Source: an uncultured Nitriliruptoraceae bacterium (GTDB lineage Bacteria > Actinomycetota > Nitriliruptoria > Nitriliruptorales > Nitriliruptoraceae). Taken from it: a stretch of DNA of 51,202 nucleotides. The position numbers and the translations under genes were made by a program. Below, piece by piece: positions 9,326-16,323 of the stretch; position 1 is the stretch's first letter; each line of letters opens with the position of its first letter. The stretch covers positions 1 to 51,202 of the forward strand of contig CAJXTG010000008.1 of assembly GCA_913060655.1 (NCBI GenBank). The letters are read 5' to 3'. Under the pieces are notes generated by a model, which was not told the DNA's origin, did not search any database, and saw nothing but the letters and a program-made list of their open reading frames with translations.

Positions 9326-9411
9326 GGATGGTCGCTCGCTGCGCGGCCCATGCGGAGGTCGCACCGCGTGTCGCGCTCGATCGGCGTCCGCGCTGCACCG
9401 CGGACGCGGGC

Positions 9412-9636
9412 TCAGCGGACGCGGTAGAGGTGTGCGGGACGGCCGCGCATCGGGCGTCCGGAGGCGTCGACGTACTGCTGGACCTCGCGGGTGCGGACGA
9501 CGAGGCCGTCGGCCACGTACCGGGCGATGCGGCCGCGGGCGGCCTCCACGGACAGCCCGGTCCGCTCCGCGAGCTCGCGGACCGTGAACTCGCTGCGCCC
9601 GACCTCGTCGAGCACCTGCTGGCGATCCTTGGTCAT
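9412..9636 (-). CDS. small winged-helix DNA-binding protein
   Basis: 74 residues, essentially one winged helix-turn-helix. It has RQQVLDEVGRSEFTVRELAE, a recognition-helix segment TGLSVEAARGRIARYV, then a wing with DGLVVRTREVQQYVD and GRPMRGRPAHLYRVR, as in DeoR/ArsR-like regulators. No ligand or dimerisation domain is attached. Two adjacent ATGs compete; AGGGAGG is 5 bases from ATG 9639 and 8 from ATG 9636, which favours 9636. It lies beside the 11-bp repeat array (9282-9325), a natural candidate operator, though nothing proves the link. Target genes are unknown. Confidence 0.7.
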   Translation of the reverse strand: MTKDRQQVLDEVGRSEFTVRELAERTGLSVEAARGRIARYVADGLVVRTREVQQYVDASGRPMRGRPAHLYRVR

Positions 9637-9813
9637 CATCGGGGCCTCCCTGCCGCGGTCGTACGGACCGCCGCGTCGTCACGTCCGGCGCATGCCCCAC
9701 CCGGTCGCCGGTGCCGCCCGGAGGCGGTGGCCGACGTCCGTCACCCGTGGCGTCGGGCCACCGGTGCAACCGTCACTTTGGACATTCTACCGAGGGGGTC
9801 GGGGGCATCTCTG

Positions 9814-9819
9814 TAGCCT
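9814..9819 (+). promoter_or_regulatory. -10 box TAGCCT upstream of the DUF3293 gene
   Basis: TAGCCT in the same form as the boxes at holA, proS and uppS. It is 137 bases before the chosen start at 9957. Confidence 0.35.
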
Positions 9820-9845
9820 GCACAGTTCACCCCCGGACCCTCACG

Positions 9846-9872
9846 GGGCCCTCACGGGGCCCGTGAGGGCCC
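9846..9872. other. 27-bp GC palindrome
   Basis: GGGCCCTCACGGG is followed, after one base, by its exact reverse complement. The half-site GGGCCCTCACGG recurs in the terminator-like hairpin at 37706. It may be a terminator, cruciform or binding site. Confidence 0.5.
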
Positions 9873-9956
9873 CTCCGGCCCCGAACAGCCCGGGCGGCCC
9901 GAGCGGCCCCGGCGGCCCTGGCGGCCGTGGCGGTCCGGGCGCCCGAGGAGGACGTC

Positions 9957-10481
9957 GTGCCGGCCCCACCCCCCACCCCGACCCCGGACCCGACCCCGGA
10001 CCCGACCCGCGAGCCGTGGGCGGCGTACGCCACGGCGGTCGTCGAGGTCACCGTGGGCGACGAGCGGTTCGTGCTGACCCCGACGGCCGTGGCGTCCGGC
10101 ACGCCGCCCGGCCCGGACACGGGCCTGCCCGACGCGCTGCGCCCGCTGTGGGTCGTCACCGCCGCGGACCCCTACCCGCAGCGGCTCACGCCCGCGCAGA
10201 ACGCGGCGCGCAACGCGCGGCTCCGCGCCGAGCTCGAAGGCGGCGGGCTGCGCGTCCTCGACGCCCTCGGACGTGCCCCCGACGGCTCCACCGCCGAGGT
10301 GTCGCTGGCCGTCACCGGGACGGACCGCGCGACGGTGCTGGCGCATGCCGCCGACCACGACCAGCTCGCCGTCTACGAGATCGACGACCGCATCCGGTGC
10401 GTCAGCGTCGACGGCGCCCACGAGGTCACCGCGCGCCCCTACACCACCAGCATCGTCAGGCGGGCGCGCCGCCCGCGGTGA
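9957..10481 (+). CDS. DUF3293 domain protein
   Basis: 174 residues. After a low-complexity Pro-Asp-Thr N-terminus, the body follows the DUF3293 pattern: LWVVTAADPYPQRLTPAQN, AARNARLRAELEGGGLRVL, DALGRAPDGS and HDQLAVYEIDDRIRCVS. The family has no assigned biochemical role; it is a small alpha/beta domain found sporadically in bacteria. GTG 9957 is chosen because GAGGAG lies 6 bases upstream. An in-frame GTG at 9927 has no such site. Its last 26 bases overlap the 3' end of the opposing gene, so the two mRNAs would be antisense at their ends. Confidence 0.7.
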   Translation: MPAPPPTPTPDPTPDPTREPWAAYATAVVEVTVGDERFVLTPTAVASGTPPGPDTGLPDALRPLWVVTAADPYPQRLTPAQNAARNARLRAELEGGGLRVLDALGRAPDGSTAEVSLAVTGTDRATVLAHAADHDQLAVYEIDDRIRCVSVDGAHEVTARPYTTSIVRRARRPR

Positions 10482-11037
10482 GCAGGGCGCACGACAGCCC
10501 CCAGCCGAGCGCCGCGTCGGCACCCAGGTCCTCCAGATGGCCGGTCACCGTCGCCCCCAGCACCGTCGGTCCCGTCGCGTCGTCGGTGAGGCGCAGCCGT
10601 GCCCGCACGAGGCGACCGTCGGCGGTCGCCGCGACCGCCGTGCGCTCCACCGTCGCACGTCCCGGCGTGTCGGCGAACGCGAGCAGCGCCAGGTGCCAGG
10701 GCCGCACCGGCACGGCCGTCGTCGCACCGACGAGCTCGTCGCCGTCGGCCACGGTCAGCAGCGCCCAGCCGCTCACCTCCGGCGGGTCGGCCGGAGCTGT
10801 CGCGGGAGCGTCGGCCACCCCCAGCAGCTCGACCGCGGCGCGGGTGCGCTCCGCGAGCGCGTCGATCCCTGCGGTGCGGGGAGCCTGTGGCTCGACGGCG
10901 AGCAGCGTGTGGGAGAGCACGACGTCGAGCAGCCGCGGTCCGGGGATGCGGGCGACCGCGTCCCGCGCGCGGCGCGCGTCGTGCTCCGCCGCCCGTGCGA
11001 GCAGCGCGTCGGGGGAGACCGCCAGGTCGTCGAGCAC
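10456..11037 (-). CDS. hypothetical protein
   Basis: 193 residues that I do not recognise. The composition is Ala/Val/Leu/Asp-rich with normal coding bias: an N-terminal helical half (DALLARAAEHDARRARDAVA) and a C-terminal half of predicted beta strands (SGWALLTVADGDELVGATT, ATVERTAVAATADGRLVRA). No signal peptide or membrane segment is evident. GTG 11037 is supported by GGAGGG 5 bases upstream. It is convergent and overlapping with DUF3293, and downstream of a 12-bp tandem repeat array and the J-domain gene on the same strand. A two-gene unit with the latter is possible. Confidence 0.55.
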   Translation of the reverse strand: MLDDLAVSPDALLARAAEHDARRARDAVARIPGPRLLDVVLSHTLLAVEPQAPRTAGIDALAERTRAAVELLGVADAPATAPADPPEVSGWALLTVADGDELVGATTAVPVRPWHLALLAFADTPGRATVERTAVAATADGRLVRARLRLTDDATGPTVLGATVTGHLEDLGADAALGWGLSCALLTAGGAPA

Positions 11038-11125
11038 CGTCGCCCTCCGGCACCCGGCCGGGTCGGGTGCCGTCGCAGCATGCCCGACCGCCCCCTCCGG
11101 ACCGTGGAGGTGTGACCGTCGGGCC

Positions 11126-11173
11126 GGATCGCACGCCGGGCCGCACGCCGGGCCGCACGCCGGATCGCACGCC
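11126..11173. repeat. four 12-bp tandem repeats
   Basis: Four contiguous units of GGRYCGCACGCC type (GGATCGCACGCC, twice GGGCCGCACGCC, GGATCGCACGCC) in the gap between the two minus-strand genes. A minisatellite-like array; no function is apparent. Confidence 0.85.
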
Positions 11174-11175
11174 GC

Positions 11176-11862
11176 TCAGCCCTCCGGGTGCCACCCCTCG
11201 AGGGGCCAGCCGAGGGCGTCGAGCAGTGCGGCGGCCGCCGTGACCGCCCGGCGGGCCACCACCGCGGGCGCCTCGTCGGCGTCCGTGGCCGTCACCGTCG
11301 CGGTCAACGCCGTGCGCGCATCACCACGGTGGCGCGACCACGTCGCACCGGGGACGCCGGTGGGGTCGACGGCGGCGAGCGCACGGCGTGCGCGGCGTCC
11401 CCGGCCGTCGAGGGTGAGCCGCACCGCGGCGGGTGCGCCCGGTCCCGCCGGCACGACGCGCAGCACCAGGCGTCCGGTCGCGGCCGCCGTGAGCGACGCG
11501 GCGAACCGGTTCAGCCGTGAGCCCGGTGCGCAGGAGACGACCGCGCACGTGCCGCGGTCGGTCAGCCGGGTCACCAGCTCCTCCGCCCGCGCCGACAGCG
11601 TCCCCGCGCGGCTCGTGGCCGCCATGGTCACGGGCACGCGTGAGGGCCGTCCGCGGGCGACGCGCGGCGGCGCCGCGCGCGGTGACCCGGCGAGCTCCGC
11701 CTGCAGCAGCGCCGACGCGTCCTGCAGGCGCCGGAACGCCGCCGCGTCCCCACCGTGGTCCGGATGGTGCGTGCGAGCGAGCTCGCGGAAGCGCGCGCGC
11801 AGGACGGCCGGGTCGAGCGGGTCGTCGAGACCGAGCAGGGCGAGCGCGGTCCGACGGTCCAT
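11176..11862 (-). CDS. J-domain protein with unknown C-terminal domain
   Basis: 228 residues. Residues 1-62 form a J domain: TALALLGLDDPLDPAVLRAR, then the HPD tripeptide at residues 33-35 (HHPDHGGD), then FRRLQDASALL. The HPD motif stimulates DnaK-type ATPase activity. There is no Gly/Phe region or zinc finger as in DnaJ. The remaining ~165 residues are a basic Ala/Thr/Arg-rich domain with SRAGTLSARAEELVTRL and CAVVSCAPGSRLNRFAASL that I cannot assign. It is probably a specialised co-chaperone. A TAGCCT box lies 47 bases upstream, in a divergent promoter region shared with the SCO6745-like gene. Confidence 0.75.
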   Translation of the reverse strand: MDRRTALALLGLDDPLDPAVLRARFRELARTHHPDHGGDAAAFRRLQDASALLQAELAGSPRAAPPRVARGRPSRVPVTMAATSRAGTLSARAEELVTRLTDRGTCAVVSCAPGSRLNRFAASLTAAATGRLVLRVVPAGPGAPAAVRLTLDGRGRRARRALAAVDPTGVPGATWSRHRGDARTALTATVTATDADEAPAVVARRAVTAAAALLDALGWPLEGWHPEG

Positions 11863-11909
11863 CGCCCCTGCCCCCGCGTCCGGAGGGTCCGTCCGGCCCG
11901 CGGCCGCGC

Positions 11910-11915
11910 AGGCTA
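11910..11915 (-). promoter_or_regulatory. -10 box TAGCCT for the J-domain gene
   Basis: Minus-strand TAGCCT, paired with the plus-strand TAGCGT at 11927-11932 facing the other way, which suggests a compact divergent promoter. Confidence 0.4.
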
Positions 11916-11926
11916 GGGCCGTCGCC

Positions 11927-11932
11927 TAGCGT
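11927..11932 (+). promoter_or_regulatory. -10 box TAGCGT for the SCO6745-family gene
   Basis: Plus-strand TAGCGT about 85 bases before the chosen start at 12017. It is the rightward half of the divergent region. Confidence 0.4.
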
Positions 11933-12016
11933 GCCCGCGACGTCGGTGCCACCCGACCGGCGCGAGTGCGAGCACGGGTGCGGGCGCGGCTGCGGGCGCG
12001 CGGACGAGGGGGAGTC

Positions 12017-12928
12017 GTGGACGTCGACGTCGAGGCGCTCGTCGCCGGACTCGTGCAGGACCGGCCCGACCCCGCCGACCCCGTCGCCGTCGCCGCGTGG
12101 ATGCACCGCACCCTCGAGGTGCTCCATACGCCCGTCTACCGGTCGCGCGAGCTGCGGGCCGCGCTCGCCGAGGACGGCATCACCGACCGCATGGGCGCCT
12201 ACCTCGCGCAGCGGTCCGCGCCGCTGGGGCCGGTCGGTGCCGGCGTCGTCACGGCGACGTTCTACGGGTTCGCCCCGACGGTCGTCGCCGCCCACCTGCC
12301 CGGCGTGTGGGACGTCGTCACGCCCGAGCGCGTGCTCGCGCGCACGCTCGACGCGATGGACACCCTCCTCGGTCGTCTGCTCGCCGACCGGGCCGACGCC
12401 GTGGCGGAGCTGCTCGAGCTGCTCCGGCCCGTCGCCGCCGCGCACCCGACGGTCGGCCGTCCCCTCGCGGCCGCCTGGTCCGCGGTGGGACCGACCGGAC
12501 GGCCGCTCGTCGACCTGTGGCTGACCACCTGCACGATCCGCGAGTCCCGCGGTGACGGGCACGTCGCGCTGCTCGTCGGCGAGGGGATCGGCCCGCTCGC
12601 CTCCCACCTGCTCGTCACGGGTGACCGGCCCGAGCTGCGGGCGGCGCTCGAGGCGACGCGCGGCTGGAGCGGCGAGGAGCTCGACGCGACGGTCGCGACG
12701 CTCACCGCCGACGGGCTGCTCGACACGGACGGGCGCCGGACCGACCGCGCCCGGACGCTGCGACGTGACCTCGAGCGGCGCACCGACGCGCTCGCGGCCC
12801 CACCCTGGGAGCACGCCGCCGGCACGATCGACCGGATCGCGGGCAGGATCGTCGAGCTGCTGCCACCGGTGCTCGCGTCGGGGGCCGTGCCGCCACCCGT
12901 CCTCCGGCTGCTGCGACCCCGTCACTGA
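12017..12928 (+). CDS. SCO6745-family protein
   Basis: 303 residues resembling the actinobacterial SCO6745 family: HRTLEVLHTPVYRSRELRAA, the aromatic block TATFYGFAPTVVAAHLPGVW, the RESRGDGHVALL segment, RGWSGEELDATVATLTADG, and a C-terminal winged-helix-like end (GLLDTDGRRTDRAR...RDLERRTDALA). Members are helical proteins of unknown function with an apparent HTH. GTG 12017 has GAGGGGGAG just upstream. The frame opens earlier at 11966, but that segment is pure Arg/Ala and probably untranslated. Confidence 0.7.
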   Translation: MDVDVEALVAGLVQDRPDPADPVAVAAWMHRTLEVLHTPVYRSRELRAALAEDGITDRMGAYLAQRSAPLGPVGAGVVTATFYGFAPTVVAAHLPGVWDVVTPERVLARTLDAMDTLLGRLLADRADAVAELLELLRPVAAAHPTVGRPLAAAWSAVGPTGRPLVDLWLTTCTIRESRGDGHVALLVGEGIGPLASHLLVTGDRPELRAALEATRGWSGEELDATVATLTADGLLDTDGRRTDRARTLRRDLERRTDALAAPPWEHAAGTIDRIAGRIVELLPPVLASGAVPPPVLRLLRPRH

Positions 12929-12960
12929 CGGACGGCATCCGGACGCGGGCGGCGGGACCG

Positions 12961-13509
12961 TCAGGCCGGTCCGGCCTCGCGCTCCGGCAGCCACAGGTCG
13001 TCGGGGTCCACCGGCGCGGACCGCCGCCGCTGCAGCAGGGCCGCACCGGCGGCCGCCGCGCCGAGCGTCACCGCCGTGCCGAGCAGCCCGGCGCCGCGAC
13101 CGGACCGCCCCGACGTCCGCGGGGCGTCCGTGGCCTGCTGGCGGGCGAGCGCGGCGGCCAGCGCGCGGGCCTGCCGCTGCACGTCCCGGCGGCCACGGCC
13201 CCGCCGCAGGCCGCTGCGGGCGAGGAGCCCCGCGCCGACCACCGCGGCGAGCGCACCCGCGCCCGCCACCGTCGCCGTCGTGGCGGTGCGCCGGGCGGCC
13301 GGATCCATCCCGGTGAGCCGGTCGCGCAGCAGCCGCAGGTCCCCCGCGACGGCGTCGCGCAGCGCACCCAGCTGTGCCTCCGCCTGCGGCACGTCCTTCG
13401 CCGGGCCGCCCCCGACCGCGGCACGTGAGCGAGCGAGCGCGTCACGGGCCGCCTGCGCCTCGGCGCGGGCGCGCTCCGTCGCACGCGTCAGGTCGTCGCG
13501 GGCGCTCAT
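12961..13509 (-). CDS. small membrane-anchored coiled protein
   Basis: 182 residues with an N-terminal charged helix (ATERARAEAQAARDALARSR), a second helix QLGALRDAVAGDLRLLRDRL, and a short hydrophobic segment near residues 78-97 (TVAGAGALAAVVGAGLLARS). A second hydrophobic stretch lies near residues 143-160. The layout recalls the DUF3618/DUF883-type envelope proteins that accompany holin-like DUF1469 genes, but no signature is clear enough to assign. Its ATG overlaps the stop of the upstream gene by 4 bases (ATGA), so the two are co-translated. Confidence 0.6.
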   Translation of the reverse strand: MSARDDLTRATERARAEAQAARDALARSRAAVGGGPAKDVPQAEAQLGALRDAVAGDLRLLRDRLTGMDPAARRTATTATVAGAGALAAVVGAGLLARSGLRRGRGRRDVQRQARALAAALARQQATDAPRTSGRSGRGAGLLGTAVTLGAAAAGAALLQRRRSAPVDPDDLWLPEREAGPA

Positions 13510-13928
13510 CGTCCCGCCTCCGCATCGCTCCCGCGGCCGCCGGACAGCTCGTCCCCGAGGTCACGCAGCCACGTGCCGGTCGCGTCGGCGGCCCGACGCG
13601 ACGCGTCGAGCGACAGGCGAGCTGACAGGCGGCGTCCGGCGACGGCGACGAGGACCAGTCCGAGCACGGCGCTGGCGGCGGTCACCACCCCCCACGCCAT
13701 CCACGGCTCGTCGAACGACGACTCGAGGGCGAGCGCCGCGGTGACGGCCGCCAGCAGCAGCACCCCCGCGAGCGCCAGCGCCCCGAGCAGGAGGACGACG
13801 ACCGCGGCGACCTTCCGTGCGACCTGGCGCCGCACCTCGAGCCCGACGAGCTCCAGCTCCTTGGCGACCAGCGCCTGCACGTTGACCACGAGCGAGGCGA
13901 GGACCTCGCCGGTCGAGCGGGTGTCCAT
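13506..13928 (-). CDS. phage holin-like (DUF1469) membrane protein
   Basis: 140 residues starting MDTRSTGEVLASLVVNVQAL, then VAKELELVGLEVRRQVARKV, then two hydrophobic helices (about residues 41-63 and 75-97), and a charged tail. This is the putative actinobacteriophage holin III / DUF1469 arrangement found as a chromosomal envelope protein in many actinobacteria, usually next to a small partner as here. It is not evidence of a prophage; no other phage gene is nearby. AGGGGGG is 6 bases before ATG 13928. The true cellular role is unknown. Confidence 0.75.
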   Translation of the reverse strand: MDTRSTGEVLASLVVNVQALVAKELELVGLEVRRQVARKVAAVVVLLLGALALAGVLLLAAVTAALALESSFDEPWMAWGVVTAASAVLGLVLVAVAGRRLSARLSLDASRRAADATGTWLRDLGDELSGGRGSDAEAGR

Positions 13929-14036
13929 CGTGAACCCCCCTGGTCGTGACGCCTGGTCGTGAAGCTGCTCGTCGACGGCCCGACACGGTACGCGCTCCGG
14001 ACCGGGCTGTCGCCCCGTCGCCCGGGACCCCGCCGG

Positions 14037-14042
14037 TAGCAT
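14037..14042 (+). promoter_or_regulatory. -10 box TAGCAT for the hrcA operon
   Basis: TAGCAT 45 bases upstream of the hrcA start. No CIRCE inverted repeat (TTAGCACTC-N9-GAGTGCTAA) is present nearby, so HrcA autoregulation through CIRCE is not supported here. Confidence 0.4.
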
Positions 14043-14087
14043 CCGCCACCGCCCCGACCCGCCCGAACCGCCCGACGAGGTGCACCC

Positions 14088-15221
14088 GTGAACGTCGACG
14101 GCACCGGAGCGACCGCCGAGCGGACGGTCGTCGTCGACGTGCCGCTGCAGGGCCCCGACCCCGCGCGGCCCGCCGAGGTCGACGTCCCGATCCTCGACGA
14201 CCGCAAGCGGGCGGTGCTGCGCGCCGTCATCACCGAGTACGTCGCGTCCGGACAGCCCGTCGGCTCCGCCCACGTCGTCGCCGCCGCGGGGCTGGACGTG
14301 TCCGCCGCGACGGTGCGCAGCGACATGGGGGCGCTGGAGGAGCTCGGGCTGATCGCCCAGCCGCACACGTCCGCCGGTCGGGTCCCGACCGACCGCGGCT
14401 ACCGCTGGTTCGTCGACGACCTGCGCAACGCGCCCGCGCTCGACGGCCGGCAGCAGGAGGCCATCCAGGAGCTGCTCGGCTCCGCCCGCGACGTCGAGGA
14501 CCTGCTGGCGCGGACCACGACCGTCCTCAGCCAGCTGACCCGGCTCGTGTCGCTCGTCATCTCCCCGGCGATCGCGACGTCACGGCTGCGGCTCGTCGAG
14601 CTCGTGCCGCTCGCGCCGCTCAGCGCGCTGCTGCTGCTCGTCGCCGACACCGGACGCGTCGAGAAGCATCCGGTCGAGCTGCCCGTCGGCGGCGACGACC
14701 GGGACCTCGACCGGGTCCGCACGATGCTCGCGGACCGGCTGGTCGGCCGCCGCTTCGCCGACGTCACGACGGTGCTCGGCGGCCTCGCCGACGACGCCCC
14801 GTCCGACCTGCGCGGCATCGTCCGCGCCGTCGCCGACGCCGCGTCCGACGTGCGCGAGGACCGGGTCCACCAGGTGTTCGTCGGCGGGCAGTCGTCGCTC
14901 GTCGACGACGTGTCCCTCCAGCGGGAGGAGCTCGCCCGGCTGCTGCAGCTGCTGGAGGAGCGCGAGACGCTCGCACGGATGCTCGAGGAGGCCGCCGACG
15001 GGCCGGAGGCGGGGGCGCCGACCGTCCGCATCGGGGAGGAGAACCCGCTCGCGGACCTGCGGACGACGTCGCTGGTCGCGCAGCGCTACCGCCTCGTCTC
15101 CTCCGGATCGCTCGGCGTGCTCGGCCCGACCCGCATGGACTACGGCAGCGCCCTCGCGACGGTGCGGGCCGTGTCCGACGAGCTGCAGCGGACCCTCGAC
15201 GCGCTGGCCGAACATGGCTGA
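14088..15221 (+). CDS. hrcA: heat-inducible transcription repressor HrcA
   Basis: 377 residues. Represses groE/dnaK heat-shock genes through CIRCE operators. The N-terminal winged helix has LDDRKRAVLRAVITEYVASG, then QPVGSAHVVAAAGLDVSAAT and TVRSDMGALEELGLIAQPHT, and SAGRVPTDRGYRWFVDDL follows. The GAF-like core and FVGGQSS region and the C-terminal LGPTRMDYGSALATV complete the family pattern. About 35 extra residues precede the HTH. It starts with GTG and overlaps dnaJ by 8 bases (ATGGCTGA). It heads an operon running through the corC-like gene. Confidence 0.94.
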   Translation: MNVDGTGATAERTVVVDVPLQGPDPARPAEVDVPILDDRKRAVLRAVITEYVASGQPVGSAHVVAAAGLDVSAATVRSDMGALEELGLIAQPHTSAGRVPTDRGYRWFVDDLRNAPALDGRQQEAIQELLGSARDVEDLLARTTTVLSQLTRLVSLVISPAIATSRLRLVELVPLAPLSALLLLVADTGRVEKHPVELPVGGDDRDLDRVRTMLADRLVGRRFADVTTVLGGLADDAPSDLRGIVRAVADAASDVREDRVHQVFVGGQSSLVDDVSLQREELARLLQLLEERETLARMLEEAADGPEAGAPTVRIGEENPLADLRTTSLVAQRYRLVSSGSLGVLGPTRMDYGSALATVRAVSDELQRTLDALAEHG

Positions 15222-16323
15222 CCTGTACGGGGTCCTCGGGCTGGGCGCCGACGCCGCCGCCGACGACATCAAGCGCGCCTACCGGCGCAAGGCCCGCGAG
15301 CACCATCCGGACGCGGGTGGTGACCCCGAGCGGTTCAAGGAGGTCACCCACGCCTACGAGGTGCTGTCGGACCCCGAGCGGCGGGCCCGCTACGACCGGT
15401 TCGGGGACGACGGCTCGACGCGGGCGCGCGGCGGGGGCGGCGGGCAGGACCCGTTCGGGTTCGGCGGCGGCATCGGCGACGTCATCGACGCGTTCTTCGG
15501 GGCCGGGTTCGGTGGCGGGGGCGGCTTCGGCGGGGCACCCCAGCGTGAACGGTCCGGCCGCGACGTGCTCGTCGGGGTCGACCTGACCCTCGAGGAGGTC
15601 CTGACCGGGGTCACCCGACGGGTCGAGGTCGAGGTCGCCGCGACCTGCGAGCCGTGCGGGGGGTCCGGGTCGGCCGACGGGTCGGCGCCGACCCGGTGCG
15701 CGACCTGCAGCGGGTCGGGCCGTGTCCAGCGGATGGTCCGCACGCCGCTCGGTTCGATGGCGACCGCGACCGCCTGCAGCGCCTGCTCGGGCACCGGCCG
15801 CAGCGTCGAGCACGCCTGCACCGCGTGCCGCGGCGAGGGCCGGCGCGTCCAGCGGCGCGAGCTCGACGTGGACCTGCCCGCCGGGCTCGAGGACGGCGAC
15901 CGCATCCCGCAGCGCGGGCAGGGCGAGGCCGGCCGCCAGGGGGCGAAGGCCGGCGACCTCTACGTCCAGGTGCAGGTCGTCCCGCACGCCCACCTCGTCC
16001 GCGAGGGCCGTGCGCTGCACACCCGCATCCGGATCCCGCTGACGACCGCGCTGCTCGGTGGGACGGTGCGCGTCCCCGCCCTCGCGGGCGAGGAGCACGA
16101 GGTCGCCGTGCCCGCCGGGGTCCAGCCCGGCGAGGTCCTGCTCGTCACCCGTGCCGGCCTGCCCGTCCGTGGCGGTGGCCGTCGCGGCGACCTCCACCTG
16201 CACGTCGACGTGGACGTGCCCCGCAGGCTCGGCCGGAAGGAGCGGGAGGTCGTGCGCGGCTGGGCGGCGCAGCGTGGGGAGGACCCCGACGCGCCCCGGA
16301 CCGTCGAGGTCCGACGCCCGTGA
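15214..16323 (+). CDS. dnaJ: molecular chaperone DnaJ
   Basis: 369 residues with the full type-I DnaJ architecture. The J domain includes KARE and HHPD (HPD at about residues 31-33). A Gly/Phe-rich linker is followed by four CxxCxGxG zinc-finger repeats between about residues 145 and 210 (CEPCGGSG, CATCSGSG, CSACSGTG, CTACRGEG) and C-terminal substrate-binding domains (HLVREGRALHTRIRIPLTTA). A co-chaperone of DnaK in the cytoplasm. It overlaps hrcA and, by GTGA, rsmE. Confidence 0.96.
   Translation: MADLYGVLGLGADAAADDIKRAYRRKAREHHPDAGGDPERFKEVTHAYEVLSDPERRARYDRFGDDGSTRARGGGGGQDPFGFGGGIGDVIDAFFGAGFGGGGGFGGAPQRERSGRDVLVGVDLTLEEVLTGVTRRVEVEVAATCEPCGGSGSADGSAPTRCATCSGSGRVQRMVRTPLGSMATATACSACSGTGRSVEHACTACRGEGRRVQRRELDVDLPAGLEDGDRIPQRGQGEAGRQGAKAGDLYVQVQVVPHAHLVREGRALHTRIRIPLTTALLGGTVRVPALAGEEHEVAVPAGVQPGEVLLVTRAGLPVRGGGRRGDLHLHVDVDVPRRLGRKEREVVRGWAAQRGEDPDAPRTVEVRRP

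Larger units (their letters stand above)
8643..9411. other. 770-bp non-coding, hairpin-dense region
   Basis: No credible gene in any frame; the long frames here are arginine/proline shadows. It contains many perfect inverted repeats: 8713-8721 with 8739-8747; 8752-8762 with 8774-8784 (11 bp); GACCC-CGAA-GGGTC at 8796-8809; CCTTCGGG near 9016; CCGAAG/CTTCGG at 9089-9103; and the 18-bp palindrome GCTCCGAGGCCTCGGAGC at 9116-9133. The first two are immediately upstream of the DUF4916 gene and could form its leader. I looked for conserved RNase P, tmRNA and SRP RNA motifs and did not find them. It could be an unrecognised structured RNA, a regulatory leader, or simply GC-rich spacer. Confidence 0.5.
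9637..9956. other. divergent intergenic region with promoters and a palindrome
   Basis: No gene is seen. Two opposed -10 candidates stand out in the only AT-richer segment: TAGAAT on the minus strand (9784-9789), facing the winged-helix gene, and TAGCCT on the plus strand (9814-9819), facing the DUF3293 gene. Both imply leaders of about 130 bases. A 13-bp perfect inverted repeat with a single central base occupies 9846-9872, within the DUF3293 leader. Confidence 0.45.

Noticed and set aside
8643-9411. RNase P RNA, tmRNA or SRP RNA gene
   Set aside because: The conserved GAGGAAAGTCC block, tmRNA T-arm/CCA end and SRP GNAR-apical motifs are not visible on either strand.
13506-13928. Prophage holin
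   Set aside because: The DUF1469 family is common in actinobacterial chromosomes. No lysin, structural or integrase genes accompany it.
13940-14090. CIRCE operator upstream of hrcA
   Set aside because: No TTAGCACTC-N9-GAGTGCTAA-like inverted repeat is present before hrcA/dnaJ.
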